Below are positions 16,057 to 24,863 of a stretch of DNA of 32,711 nt, piece by piece. The position numbers were made by a program, and so were the translations under genes. Under the pieces are notes generated by a model, which did not search any database, was not told the DNA's origin, and was given only the letters and a program-made list of their open reading frames with translations. The stretch is from contig NZ_AUDN01000033.1 of the NCBI RefSeq assembly GCF_000425485.1, positions 1 through 32,711 of the forward strand, in the 5' to 3' direction. The first letter of the stretch is position 1; each line of letters opens with the position of its first letter. The DNA is from Flavobacterium tegetincola DSM 22377. GTDB taxonomy: Bacteria > Bacteroidota > Bacteroidia > Flavobacteriales > Flavobacteriaceae.

Positions 16057-16566
16057 ATGAAAGACAAAAGTAAAAACCTCCATTATTTACATGAGCTATC
16101 AGATTATAAAGTAGCATACGACTATGCAGATGTAAGAGATTGGGAAGTAGTAGATAGTGATAAAAGAACCATAGGCAAAGTAGATGGACTGCTCGTGAGC
16201 AAAAAGGCAGAACGCGTTGTTTATCTTGATGTGGAAGTTGATGCTACTTTAATTGAAGTTGGTCACGAAAACTATGCAACTCCTGCAAGCGATGGGGTGC
16301 ATGAATTTTTAAATGAAGAAGGAGAGAACCACCTGATCATACCAATTGGCACGGCAACTCTTGATGAAAACAATAAGAAAGTACATATTAAGGAAATAGA
16401 TTACACCACTTTTGCAAAAACAAAAAGATTTAAAAAAGGAGTAGATTTAGAAAGGTCTTATGAACTAATGATTTTGCCTCATTATTTCCCTGCTATTAAA
16501 TATGATGAAGAAAACAGTTTAGACAATGAATTGTATAATCACAGAGAATTTAACCCATCATCATAA
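16057..16566 (+). CDS. PRC-barrel domain protein
   Basis: A 169-residue soluble protein with a PRC-barrel domain at about residues 25-115: VRDWEVVDSDKRTIGKVDGL, then LVSKKAERVVYLDVEVD, ENHLIIPIGTA. The motif of strand, Gly-x-[IV]-[DE]-D/G, strand matches the family found in photosynthetic reaction-centre H subunits, RimM and bacterial stress proteins. A C-terminal extension (DLERSYELMILPHYFPAIKY) is typical of the stand-alone stress-associated version. No signal peptide. It follows the one-TM hypothetical by 24 bases. Stand-alone PRC-barrel proteins are thought to act as assembly or adaptor domains; the substrate is unknown here. This is the single-domain member of a set of PRC genes in the window. 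Confidence 0.82.
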   Translation: MKDKSKNLHYLHELSDYKVAYDYADVRDWEVVDSDKRTIGKVDGLLVSKKAERVVYLDVEVDATLIEVGHENYATPASDGVHEFLNEEGENHLIIPIGTATLDENNKKVHIKEIDYTTFAKTKRFKKGVDLERSYELMILPHYFPAIKYDEENSLDNELYNHREFNPSS

Positions 16567-16591
16567 TTGACCACATTTTAAAAATAAAAGT

Positions 16592-17029
16592 ATGAAGCAA
16601 CCAATCAAAAATCTGATCAAGATTTATTCTAAGCTGATTTTTGGGTGGCTCTAAGCTTAATTTGGTTGCCGTTAAATGGGTTTGCTCAGACCGAGTGCCT
16701 CTCCGTTATTATAAAAATTTAGAATAGAAGTAACAATGCGGGGGAAGCCCCTGTACTATTTTTGAATTTGGGAAAGTTTCCCAATAAATTCCTGAAATTC
16801 GCACCTAAGATCATGCTAACACAAATAAGCAGAACAGATGCGAGTTTTCAGTTTTCAGATATTCTACCGGAAAAAATATGCCGTTTTCATGATCCATGAT
16901 GAAAACCGCAACGGTGAACTTGACAGTAATATGTTTGGGATTCCGAAACAAGATTATGGTTTTTCCAATGTTGCCAAGGTCACATCAAGCCCTCCTTCTT
17001 TTTGTTACGCTGCATTTTCATATGATTGA
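16592..17029 (+). pseudogene. DUF2141 protein pseudogene
   Basis: Remnant of a DUF2141 secreted protein. The 5' end keeps a plausible start (MKQPIKNLIKIYSKLIFGWL) but hits early stops. The middle reads AGEAPVLFLNLGKFPNKFLK, a match to the family's Gly-x-Ala-LFN...GFP segment. After a frameshift in an A run near 16870, the diagnostic C-terminal part follows: YAVFMIHDENRNGELDSNMF, GIPKQDYGFSNVAK, PPSF. Family members have an alternating HDEN-NGK-LD-GIP-GYGFSN pattern, so identification is good. Several stops and frameshifts make it non-functional. Confidence 0.75.
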
Positions 17030-17177
17030 GGATTTTTGCAAATGTCTGTATCTCTTACTTACTAAAAATCACCTAGTCTCTGATGGGTTTTACAATGAGC
17101 ACCACCGATGATGAGATAGAGAAAGTAAAAAATTTAAATTTCTATATTCATTATAATTAGACAAAAATACTTCAATT

Positions 17178-17361
17178 ATGAAAAAAATATATCTGCCCTC
17201 ACTATTTGCGTTTATTGATTGTACCTTTTTTGCTCAGGTAGTTTTTCAAAATATTATTTACAATGAAAAACAAGAGCGGGAGTTAATGCTTTAAAAGAGC
17301 TAAGCTAATTGTACGAGTCTATTCTAAGACCTCTTATGGTCACTTTGTTTCTCATAGGTAG
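17178..17361 (+). pseudogene. Remnant: signal-peptide start joined to a PRC-barrel gene tail
   Basis: From 17178 a 38-codon frame starts MKKIYLPSLFAF and looks like a signal peptide (ending FFAQ), then stops at 17292-17294. Directly after, 17290-17383 is similar to 15248-15343, the 3' end and downstream region of the first PRC remnant: both carry AAAAGAGCTAA, GTCTATTCTAA or CTCTATTCTAA, and TTTCTCATAGGTA, and both end in a frame reading YGHFVSHR or YGQFISHR. So this is the junction of two decayed genes. It ends 33 bases before the HtrA start. Confidence 0.55.
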
Positions 17362-17394
17362 TCGCCTTTTTAATTAAAAATAATACTTCCAAAT

Positions 17395-18855
17395 ATGAAT
17401 AAATTATATACCATCCTCCTTCCAATTTTATTTATAATACTGCAAAGTATGACCATTGGTTGTACTGGTAAGCAAAAGAGAATTAAAAGTGGCAATACAG
17501 AAGATAGTACAATAAAAGTAACAAAAAATGACGCTACTATAAACACGTCAAGTGGCAATATAAACTTTGTAACGGCCTCAAAGATAGTGATGCCAGCAGT
17601 AGCCCATATAAAAATAAATTTCAATTCTTCTTCAGAATATGGCGCATCAGGATCAGGGGTAATTATAAGTGCTGACGGATTTATAGCTACAAATAATCAT
17701 GTGGTTGATAAAGCATCTGCTATTGTCGTTATACTTCATGACAAACGAACTTTCTCTGCAAAGTTGATTGGCCGTGACCCCAATACGGATCTAGCACTTT
17801 TAAAAATAGAGGCTAGCAACCTTCCAATCGTTACTTTTGGAAACTCTGATGATGTGCAAATAGGTGAATGGGTTTTAGCTGTAGGGTTTCCCCTTTCACT
17901 TAATACTACCGTTACTGCCGGCATCGTAAGCGCCAAAGCCAGAAGTATTGGAATCATAAACCGGTCGGGCAGCAATAGTAGGCAAAATAATGCAGTGCCG
18001 CAAGGGAATAACGCTGTTGAATCATTTATTCAAACTGATGCTGCTATTAACCCCGGCAATAGCGGAGGTGCTCTGGTGAATACCAATGGAGAACTGATTG
18101 GTATTAATTCAGCCATAGCATCGCAAACCGGTAGCTATGCCGGTTATGCTTTTGCAATACCAGTTAACCTCGCAAAAAAGATTTTGGATGATTTAAAAAA
18201 CTTTGGAGTGGTTAAGCGAGGTGTGTTAGGTGTTTCTTTTCCTTCACCAGCTACAGAAGACCAGCATTTGATACAAAAAGGCTTAAATCCTGCTTTGGTA
18301 AAAGGTGTTTACATAATTGGTGTGCAAAATGAAAGTGCCGCTGCTGTGGCTGGCCTTAAAAAGGGTGACATTATTCAAAGTATAGATGGCACTATACTTA
18401 ACTCGTCAACGGAGTTTTCTGAAAGAATAGCAAGACAAAAGCCTGGCGACGTTATCAAATTAACGTATCTGCGCAAAGGTGCTACCGCTACAGTCTCGGC
18501 TACACTGCACAGTGAAAAAGTGGCAAAAACTGAAAAACGGCAACCTAAAAATAGTGGTGAGCTTCAGGAAATATACAGCAAGCTTGGTGCCACTTTCGCT
18601 CCGATAACTGCTGAAATCAAACAGCGCTTTAATTTAAATGAGGGTGTTTTGGTAACCAAAGTGCGCAATGATGGTTTTTTTGACCAAGTCGGCATTCCCC
18701 AGGGTACTATAATCGCTTTTATCAACGGCAGTCCCATTAGCAGTCCCCAAGATATTGGTATGGCCTTGCTGTCTGCTCAAAGTGGTACTATTAAGATATT
18801 TGCTATTGCACCTGATGGTTCAAAAGTGGTATTTAACTTTTCAATTGGAACATAA
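17395..18855 (+). CDS. HtrA/DegP-type serine protease with PDZ domains
   Basis: A 486-residue trypsin-like protease of the HtrA/DegQ family, acting on misfolded proteins in the cell envelope. The N-terminal hydrophobic segment ends SMTIGC, a possible lipoprotein signal with C23 as the lipidated residue; lipobox quality is moderate, so plain secretion is possible. The catalytic triad is readable: H102 (ATNNHVVD), D132 (NTDLALLKI) and S223 (INPGNSGGAL). An oxyanion-side SGSGVIIS segment precedes H102. A PDZ-type domain follows at about residues 275-370 (VKGVYIIGVQNESAAAVAGL, then KKGDIIQSIDG). A second PDZ-like region at about 385-480 has NEGVLVTKVRNDGFFDQVGI. The frame is intact. It is probably transcribed alone: a decayed gene precedes it and a terminator follows. 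Confidence 0.93.
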   Translation: MNKLYTILLPILFIILQSMTIGCTGKQKRIKSGNTEDSTIKVTKNDATINTSSGNINFVTASKIVMPAVAHIKINFNSSSEYGASGSGVIISADGFIATNNHVVDKASAIVVILHDKRTFSAKLIGRDPNTDLALLKIEASNLPIVTFGNSDDVQIGEWVLAVGFPLSLNTTVTAGIVSAKARSIGIINRSGSNSRQNNAVPQGNNAVESFIQTDAAINPGNSGGALVNTNGELIGINSAIASQTGSYAGYAFAIPVNLAKKILDDLKNFGVVKRGVLGVSFPSPATEDQHLIQKGLNPALVKGVYIIGVQNESAAAVAGLKKGDIIQSIDGTILNSSTEFSERIARQKPGDVIKLTYLRKGATATVSATLHSEKVAKTEKRQPKNSGELQEIYSKLGATFAPITAEIKQRFNLNEGVLVTKVRNDGFFDQVGIPQGTIIAFINGSPISSPQDIGMALLSAQSGTIKIFAIAPDGSKVVFNFSIGT

Positions 18856-18875
18856 AAATAGGTTTATGTTTTTTT
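18849..18875 (+). terminator. Rho-independent terminator of the htrA gene
   Basis: Stem AACATAAA (18849-18856) / TTTATGTT (18863-18870), loop AATAGG, followed by five more T residues to 18875. It overlaps the last codon and stop of the protease gene. Confidence 0.8.
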
Positions 18876-18876
18876 A

Positions 18877-19459
18877 TAGGAAGTCCTAAACACATTATTT
18901 GTTTAGAGGAATACTTGCACTGTTATTTTTAATTGCAATCGTTATCAGATCAATTACACATTGAAAAGTTAGTAAAGGTAGTGAAGGATTTTTTTGTTCT
19001 GTTTTTTTTTAACAATACGGGAGCCCTGCCTTTTTGTTGCATAAGCCCCCATACAATTTGTATCGAAAATATAGATTTATTGAAAGAAGGGCTTGATGGA
19101 AGAGCCACTATTAAAATAGAAAAACAACTTTGATGCAAAAAATACAGCTGTAGAAGACTCAATACAATAGCATAAATTTTTAGTTTTAATTAATATTGCA
19201 GATCCCTTCCCTATAATTTTATGAAAAATTAAGGATCGAACCAAAGTTTAAAAAACTAACTTGCAAATTGTAAAGTCTTCGATCAGATAAGATTAAAATT
19301 TGCGCTTTGATTCAAACTATATAAAACAAAAAGCGAAAAATTATGCTATTCATTAAACAGAATAGTCTAACAGCTAGTTTAAACTAGTTTCTCAGCTTGA
19401 AACGTTAAAAAAAATTGGACGCGCTCCCACAACAAATAGCTCCCTAATAATTTCACTAT
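18877..19459. other. Gap without a convincing gene
   Basis: A 66-codon frame at 18933-19133 (TTG start) has some protein-like composition at its end (IENIDLLKEGLDGRATIKIE) but includes homopolymer T runs and no family was recognised; it is probably a decayed gene. A perfect 14-base palindrome CTAGTTTAAACTAG is at 19374-19387, about 70 bases before the desaturase start, and might mark its promoter region. Nothing else was seen. Confidence 0.4.
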
Positions 19460-20455
19460 ATGAAAGATAATCCTTTGACGATGGAAATGCTGTTAGAGCA
19501 ACTAGCTGGACTGAATATTATCCAAATCGCAGCAATTCCACTGATTTTGCTTGTTGCTTTAGAATGGATTCTTACAATTGTTCAAAAGAAAGAATACTAC
19601 AATAGCTTAGACACTCTATCGGCCACATTTATAGGGCTTGTAAATATTGGTATCTCAGCATTATTAAAAATTGGGGTTTTCGGAATTATATTATTTTTCT
19701 ATAATCTCGTTCCGTGGAGCATTCCAACTGTATGGTGGGCCTATATACTTTGCATTCTTACATTAGATTTTTCTAGATACTGGTCCCATAGATTAACACA
19801 TGTTAATCGTTTTTGGTGGGCAACTCATGTTACTCATCATAATTCAGAAAAATATAATTTGTCTGTGGCTTTTAGGTTGAGTTGGACACAACACATTAAA
19901 TTTATCTTCTTTGTTCCTGTAGTTTTAATAGGATTTGATCCTGTTCTTTTTTTTATATGTCATCAAATCGAAGTACTCTATCAATTCTGGGTTCATACCG
20001 AATATATTAGAAAATTACCAGCTCCAATTGAATATATTTTTGTTACACCGTCTCATCACAGAGTGCATCATTCAACAAATGATAAATACCTGGATAAGAA
20101 CTTTGGGTCAACACTTATTATTTGGGACAGAATATTTGGAACTTTTCAAGCAGAGGAAGAGCAAACAGTTTATGGCATTACTACACCAATTAATTCATAC
20201 AACCCCATTACTTTAAATTTTCATGAATGGAAGGACATCGTCTTAGATGTAATAAATAGTCGCTCTTTAAAAGAAGCTTATGCAATGCTATTTACAAGTC
20301 CCTCTAAATTAGAAACTGTTAAAGCTAAATTCAATTCTATTCATTTAAAGGAGTTTGAAAAAGCAAATAAGACGGATGTTAATTTTATAAAAATAAATAA
20401 TATTGATAAGGAAAGAAACAGCACCATTAGTCAATCATGGAATATGAAAAACTAA
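19460..20455 (+). CDS. Sterol desaturase / fatty acid hydroxylase family protein
   Basis: A 331-residue integral membrane di-iron enzyme of the fatty acid hydroxylase superfamily. The metal-binding histidine clusters are all present: H110-x3-H114 (SHRLTH), H123-x2-H126-H127 (THVTHHNS) and H200-x2-H203-H204 (HHRVHH), with H179 (WVHTEY) between them. Hydrophobic segments lie at about residues 20-40, 55-80, 88-105 and 147-168. The family introduces hydroxyl groups or double bonds in lipids using O2 and an electron donor. The substrate cannot be told, but a membrane lipid is likely in Bacteroidota, which rarely make sterols. The C-terminal 60 residues are polar and less conserved. Intact frame with an ATG start. 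It could draw electrons from the reductase at 30312, but that pairing is speculation. Confidence 0.9.
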   Translation: MKDNPLTMEMLLEQLAGLNIIQIAAIPLILLVALEWILTIVQKKEYYNSLDTLSATFIGLVNIGISALLKIGVFGIILFFYNLVPWSIPTVWWAYILCILTLDFSRYWSHRLTHVNRFWWATHVTHHNSEKYNLSVAFRLSWTQHIKFIFFVPVVLIGFDPVLFFICHQIEVLYQFWVHTEYIRKLPAPIEYIFVTPSHHRVHHSTNDKYLDKNFGSTLIIWDRIFGTFQAEEEQTVYGITTPINSYNPITLNFHEWKDIVLDVINSRSLKEAYAMLFTSPSKLETVKAKFNSIHLKEFEKANKTDVNFIKINNIDKERNSTISQSWNMKN

Positions 20456-20801
20456 TGCCAACTACTTGCCAAATTCATAGTATTTATGAATTATCCCCGA
20501 AAACCTATCGAATTTCTTATACCTACATCGCTTTTTGCTGTCTATAATACAAGAATGCAAGCCATACACGAACACTTTGCGAAACATCTTTCTTCGGGAG
20601 CGAACTCCTCGGGAAACGAACACCAAGGAGAGCCGGAGCGTGGCAATAATGAGAAAAACAACAGTTATATAAATATCTTTATACTGCCATTTTACAATAA
20701 TTTTTTTTTTAATTTCACCAATTAAAAACCCACTAAAATAAAGGTACAAGACAATTCGTCCGCTCAATTATCCTAATTTTAGAATCAAATTTTAAATAGG
20801 C
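20456..20801. other. Gap without a convincing gene
   Basis: Two overlapping frames on opposite strands (20486-20725 plus, 20462-20767 minus) are open but neither has family features. A short island near 20590-20650 is clearly more GC-rich than its surroundings (CGGGAGCGAACTCCTCGGGA, then GGAGAGCCGGAGCGTGG) and may be a scrap of foreign DNA. No promoter was identified for the following gene. Confidence 0.35.
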
Positions 20802-23057
20802 TTGAAAGAAAAACTCAAACAACTAGAATTGTTTCTAAAAAGTACCCGTTTGGACCGAGCAATTCGGATTGGAATTGGGATTGCTGTGCCATTTGCGGTA
20901 CTCTATTTTTTAGGGTATTTTAAATATGCTCCAGCTATAGTTGTGGGTGCTTTTTTAAATGCGCCAGGCGACATTCCAGGAAGCTTCAAACGTAAGGTCA
21001 ATGCCATTTTAATCAGTATCGGGTTGACAATGGTTATTACAACTATAATCCTATTTTCAAAACCTTTCCTCCCCCTACTGTTGCTGGCGCTTACTGCAAT
21101 TACGTTTATCGTGTCGCTAATTTCGGTTTACAGTTTTAGAGCATCTTTAGTATCCTTTTCCGGCTTGTTAGCAATGGTTATATCATTTGCCATTCAAAAA
21201 GAAACAGCACATGAAATTTTTGTTCAGGTGGCTTTAATGGGAGTTGGTGGTCTTTGGTATCTGCTCGTTTCCTTTATTTTCCAAAAACTTACCCCTGTAA
21301 AAGATCAGAATCAGTTATTGTCAGATACGCTTCTCCTTACCGGTGAGTACCTAAAATTACGAGCTAAATTATTGACAAAGAAAACCAAGCGTGACGAACA
21401 CCTTAAACAAACCTTTGTCCTTCAAAATCAAATCAATGAAAAGCATGAAACACTTAGAGAATCAATGCTTACCGCACGTAAACGTTCTGGACGTTCTCAT
21501 TATGAAGAAAAGCAATTATTGATTTTACTTTCCTCTATCAATATATTCGAATTGATAGAAGCGAAACATTTGGATTATAAAATGATAGATGCCATTTTTG
21601 GCAAGCGTAAAGAATTTCTAAAAGCTTCGATAACGCTGAGTAAAATAATGGGAAACCATCTCATACGTTTGTCGGAATTACTGATTCAAAATGATAACAT
21701 ACCAAATAAAGATAGTCTATTAGATGCCTTATCAAAAGCTAACGAATCGATTACAAATTACATTGAAACCGTTAAATTACCTGAAGCCCGAGAAGGTGCT
21801 TTGGTATTAAAAAATCTATACGATTACCAAGAACAACTACTTCAAGAAATCAGGATTATTAGACGTGTAATGGCCAATGTGAAAGAGGCTTCTAAAGTTT
21901 CCTTAAAAAGACAAGATTCGAGTCAGTTTTTAACGCTGCAGGAATACAGACTGAACGTCCTTGTTCAGAATTTCAGTTTGGATTCTACAATGTTCAGACA
22001 TTCGTTGCGTCTTACTATTGCTATTGTATTTGCCTATGTGTTAGGTATTGTTTTTGAGATTCAAAATACCTACTGGATTTTGCTGACTATCCTTGTGATC
22101 ATGCGCCCTAGTTATGGTTTGACTAAAGAGCGTTCTAAAGATCGTATCATTGGCACACTCATTGGGGCTGCTGTTGCCGTAGGTATTGTGCTGCTTACTC
22201 ATAATCAAGTCGTCTATGCAGTACTGGCATTTGTTTCCTTTATATTGGCGTTTTCATTGATTCAGCAGAATTATAGATTTGCTGCCGCATTAGTTACCAT
22301 TAGTATTATCTTTTTGTATTCATTCATAAATCCTAATGCCTTTGAAGTGATTCAATATCGTGTCATCGACACCATCATTGGAGCCATTATCGCTGTCGTA
22401 GCTAATTATTTAGTTTTACCCAGTTGGGAAGCCAATAATCTAAAACAGGTTCTTTTGAATGCTTTAAAAATGAACAAGATATATCTATTAGCAACACAAG
22501 AGTTATATCAAAATCCCTCTAAACACAAACTCTCCTATAGTGTAGCAAGGAAAGAAGCATTTCTTGCCATCAGTAATTTAAATGCTTCCTTCCAGCGATT
22601 AACCCAAGACCCAAAATCGAAACAGAAAGAATTTCAATTGATTTATGAAATTGTAACGCTGAACCAGACAATGACCTCAGCCATTGCGTCCATTGGAAAT
22701 TTTATCAGCAATCATAAAACTACTCCTGCATCTATAGAATTTAATGTACTGATCAAAAAGATTTCCAATACCCTACAGATGTCTTTCGATTCTTTAGACG
22801 ACATTCACATAAAGAAAAAAGTCGACAAAGAAACTGTTGAAGATGCACAAGAAAAGTTGTTGGGAAAATACCAGCAATTATCTAATATTCGAGATGAAAA
22901 CATCAGACAAGGTAACACCGCATTAGATACAGATACACTTCATAGTCTACAGGAAGCCTATTTAATTACCAATCACATGAGCTGGTTAATTTCCCTTTCA
23001 GAAAATCTAAAGAAAGCAACTGAACGCTACCATTCCTCGATTATAGAAGATCAGTAG
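20802..23057 (+). CDS. FUSC-family (YccS/YhfK-like) inner-membrane protein
   Basis: A 751-residue protein with two membrane halves, the layout of FUSC/YccS/YhfK proteins related to aromatic-acid exporter AaeB. The N-terminal half has hydrophobic helices between about residues 20 and 155 (IGIAVPFAVLYFLGYFKYAP, then VVGAFLNAPGDIPGSF). A long cytoplasmic helical region follows to about 395. The second membrane half spans about 400-545 and carries the FUSC signature region HSLRLTIAIVFAYVLGIVFE, then YWILLTILVIMRPSYGLTKE and a conserved-looking RIIGTLIGA. A soluble C-terminal domain follows. The start is a TTG at 20802, because a TAA closes the frame at 20793-20795 and the family-like N-terminus begins at once. 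The transported substrate is unknown; efflux or envelope homeostasis is the usual suggestion. Confidence 0.9.
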   Translation: MKEKLKQLELFLKSTRLDRAIRIGIGIAVPFAVLYFLGYFKYAPAIVVGAFLNAPGDIPGSFKRKVNAILISIGLTMVITTIILFSKPFLPLLLLALTAITFIVSLISVYSFRASLVSFSGLLAMVISFAIQKETAHEIFVQVALMGVGGLWYLLVSFIFQKLTPVKDQNQLLSDTLLLTGEYLKLRAKLLTKKTKRDEHLKQTFVLQNQINEKHETLRESMLTARKRSGRSHYEEKQLLILLSSINIFELIEAKHLDYKMIDAIFGKRKEFLKASITLSKIMGNHLIRLSELLIQNDNIPNKDSLLDALSKANESITNYIETVKLPEAREGALVLKNLYDYQEQLLQEIRIIRRVMANVKEASKVSLKRQDSSQFLTLQEYRLNVLVQNFSLDSTMFRHSLRLTIAIVFAYVLGIVFEIQNTYWILLTILVIMRPSYGLTKERSKDRIIGTLIGAAVAVGIVLLTHNQVVYAVLAFVSFILAFSLIQQNYRFAAALVTISIIFLYSFINPNAFEVIQYRVIDTIIGAIIAVVANYLVLPSWEANNLKQVLLNALKMNKIYLLATQELYQNPSKHKLSYSVARKEAFLAISNLNASFQRLTQDPKSKQKEFQLIYEIVTLNQTMTSAIASIGNFISNHKTTPASIEFNVLIKKISNTLQMSFDSLDDIHIKKKVDKETVEDAQEKLLGKYQQLSNIRDENIRQGNTALDTDTLHSLQEAYLITNHMSWLISLSENLKKATERYHSSIIEDQ

Positions 23058-23404
23058 TGGTTTTATTAAATTTCAGGAAATACTCCCAACGTACCTTATA
23101 TTATTACTTGCAGCATTTACTCACGAACTAAATTTGGAACTTGTCAATGGCATCTATTAGGCACTATCCTTTATAATTCAGTTAGTTTCCCATTTTAAAA
23201 AATGAATTACCAAAAGATAAAAAATAATTACCTTATTAATATTTTTTAAACGCAGGCTTTCTACTAATTGGTTTGTCATAACCGGGAATTCGTACCTCCT
23301 TCTAATCAAATATCAACTCTTCTCTTCTTTATAGTCAGCCTCTTTACTGCCGTCCTTAAAGTTGCGCCTTTTGTTTTTTTTATAAACCCTACTCATTTTT
23401 TGAA
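23058..23404. other. Gap between convergent genes, decayed
   Basis: No intact gene. On the plus strand a piece just after 23070 reads EILPTYLILLLAAFTHELNL, then stops; it may be a scrap of a membrane protein. The genes on each side converge here, so both terminators should be present, but no strong hairpin with a T tract was found. Confidence 0.35.
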
Positions 23405-24052
23405 TCAATTCGACTCGACTGCTAATAAAATGGCAACGTAATGACAAACCGCAGCTGCGAGCACAAAAAAATGCCAGACAGCATGGTTGTAAGTATATTT
23501 CTTCCATAAGTAAAAGACAACACCCATGACGTAAAGCGCACATCCAATTAAAATCATAGTGAGGATATTGAAGGGAATACTTTCAAAGAAAGTACGTCCG
23601 CCAACAATCATAATAAAACCCATTGCTATGTAAACTAACGTTGAAAAAACCTTCCATTTCCCTGTAAAAAAAATCTTAAAAATGATCCCCACTGTCGTAA
23701 GCCCCCACAAAACCGATAGCAAAGTAATCCCAAAAGAATTATACATATACATAAGTAAAAACGGAGTGTAAGTACCTGCTATCAAGAAAAAAATACTGAT
23801 ATGGTCAAGGATTTCAAGTGTGCGTTTTGCCTGAGCATGCTGGATTCCGTGGTAGAGTGTTGAAAAAGTAAAAAGTTGTAAAAAACAAAAACCATATATA
23901 GCCGCACCAATAATACCAGAAGTGTTATCACTTTTAATGGTAAATGCTATTAGGATAGGAATACTTACGATACCAAAAATAATTCCAAAACCATGTACGA
24001 TACTGTTTACTAGTTCTTGCCTGATTTTTATATTTGAATTCTGAGTTCGCAT
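23405..24052 (-). CDS. trhA: TrhA/hemolysin III (PAQR family) membrane protein
   Basis: A 215-residue seven-helix membrane protein of the hemolysin III/YqfA/TrhA family, the bacterial arm of the PAQR receptors. The name hemolysin is historical; E. coli TrhA is tied to membrane energy and lipid homeostasis. The metal-site residues are readable: H68 in FSTLYHG, D83 in LDHISIFFLIAGTYTPF, and H190 and H194 in HAVWHFFVLAAAVCHY. The N-terminal motif RQELVNSIVHGFG (about 11-23) is also typical. Normal length and intact frame. It is the only intact cargo gene on the minus strand and converges with the FUSC gene. Confidence 0.93.
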   Translation of the reverse strand: MRTQNSNIKIRQELVNSIVHGFGIIFGIVSIPILIAFTIKSDNTSGIIGAAIYGFCFLQLFTFSTLYHGIQHAQAKRTLEILDHISIFFLIAGTYTPFLLMYMYNSFGITLLSVLWGLTTVGIIFKIFFTGKWKVFSTLVYIAMGFIMIVGGRTFFESIPFNILTMILIGCALYVMGVVFYLWKKYTYNHAVWHFFVLAAAVCHYVAILLAVESN

Positions 24053-24820
24053 AAAATTGATTTGATAAGGTTTATTGTTCTAACCCTTTTTTGTAAAATT
24101 ACTCAAATCTATTCCTAACTTAGTTCTATTAGCTATATAATTTACCGTTTTATTACTATCTATTTTATTTTCAGAAGGCCTTCATCTTGTAATAGTTTCA
24201 AAGAAAATTTTGTTTTATTTCTTTTATAGGTCGGTACTTTATATAAAATAAATATACCGTTTTACCGAAAAACTTAATATGACCAGAATCAAAGTAAAAA
24301 ATAATTTAAGTACTGGATCAATATCGTTTTTTCCCTTAACACTATCGCATTGAATTAAAAAAAAAAAGGTGTAATTAAAATTGATAATAATAATAATAAT
24401 ATAGGTATACACATTAGAAATTTAGTCGTAAACCTGTTTTTTTTAGACAAGGAATAGCAAGGCCTTTAACGAAATACAATTTGAATACATTTAATTCTTT
24501 TTTTTGTTGAAACTGGGTTGTAAATTAAACCAGCAGATATCAAACTTTAGCAGCAAGTGCAGAGAGTATCAACTCACAACAGACCGCTAGAAATGAGAAA
24601 AGCATAAACCGTTATCACAAGTAACCTTACGTCACAATAATTTTTACCAATCGAATTTGTAGATAAGATAACTATATAACTATCTGATAATTAATTAGTC
24701 TCAACTGGTAATATTCACTACCTTCACTAAAATCGCATTAAAGTCCTACGTGAAAATTGTAGTGTATCCATTTAGATCAATGAAATTGATGTATTCTTTT
24801 GGAAATGAGTTCAAAACGGT
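24053..24820. other. Long intergenic stretch, AT-rich, no gene
   Basis: The gap lies between divergent genes and should hold both promoters, but no clear -33/-7 pair was found. It contains a poly-A run (about 24356-24367), an ATA-type trinucleotide microsatellite (about 24384-24402) and short scraps of open frame, such as MTRIKVKNNLSTGSISFFP from 24279, that stop quickly. Nothing is recognised. Confidence 0.45.
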
Positions 24821-24837
24821 TGCGGAATATTTCCGCA
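24821..24837. promoter_or_regulatory. 7-3-7 dyad upstream of the aldehyde dehydrogenase gene
   Basis: TGCGGAA (24821-24827), TAT, TTCCGCA (24831-24837): a perfect GC-containing dyad in very AT-rich DNA, ending 26 bases before the ATG at 24864. Its composition makes chance less likely than for the AT-only palindromes of the window. It is a candidate repressor site or a leader hairpin. Confidence 0.5.
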
Positions 24838-24863
24838 GACTATGTAATTAAATACGAGTCAAT

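Noticed and set aside
18933..19133. 66-codon frame after the protease terminator
   Set aside because: TTG start, phenylalanine runs from poly-T, and no recognisable domain; more likely a decayed gene than a working one.
20462..20767. Open frames on both strands in the gap before the FUSC gene
   Set aside because: They overlap each other, have no family features or plausible start context, and their composition follows the local base bias.
23313..23543. 76-codon minus-strand frame over the 3' end of the trhA gene
   Set aside because: It is a cysteine-rich shadow of the trhA coding sequence without its own features.
24384..24402. ATA-type tandem repeat as a phase-variation switch
   Set aside because: It is more than 450 bases from the nearest start codon, and trinucleotide changes would not shift a frame; background microsatellite is sufficient.
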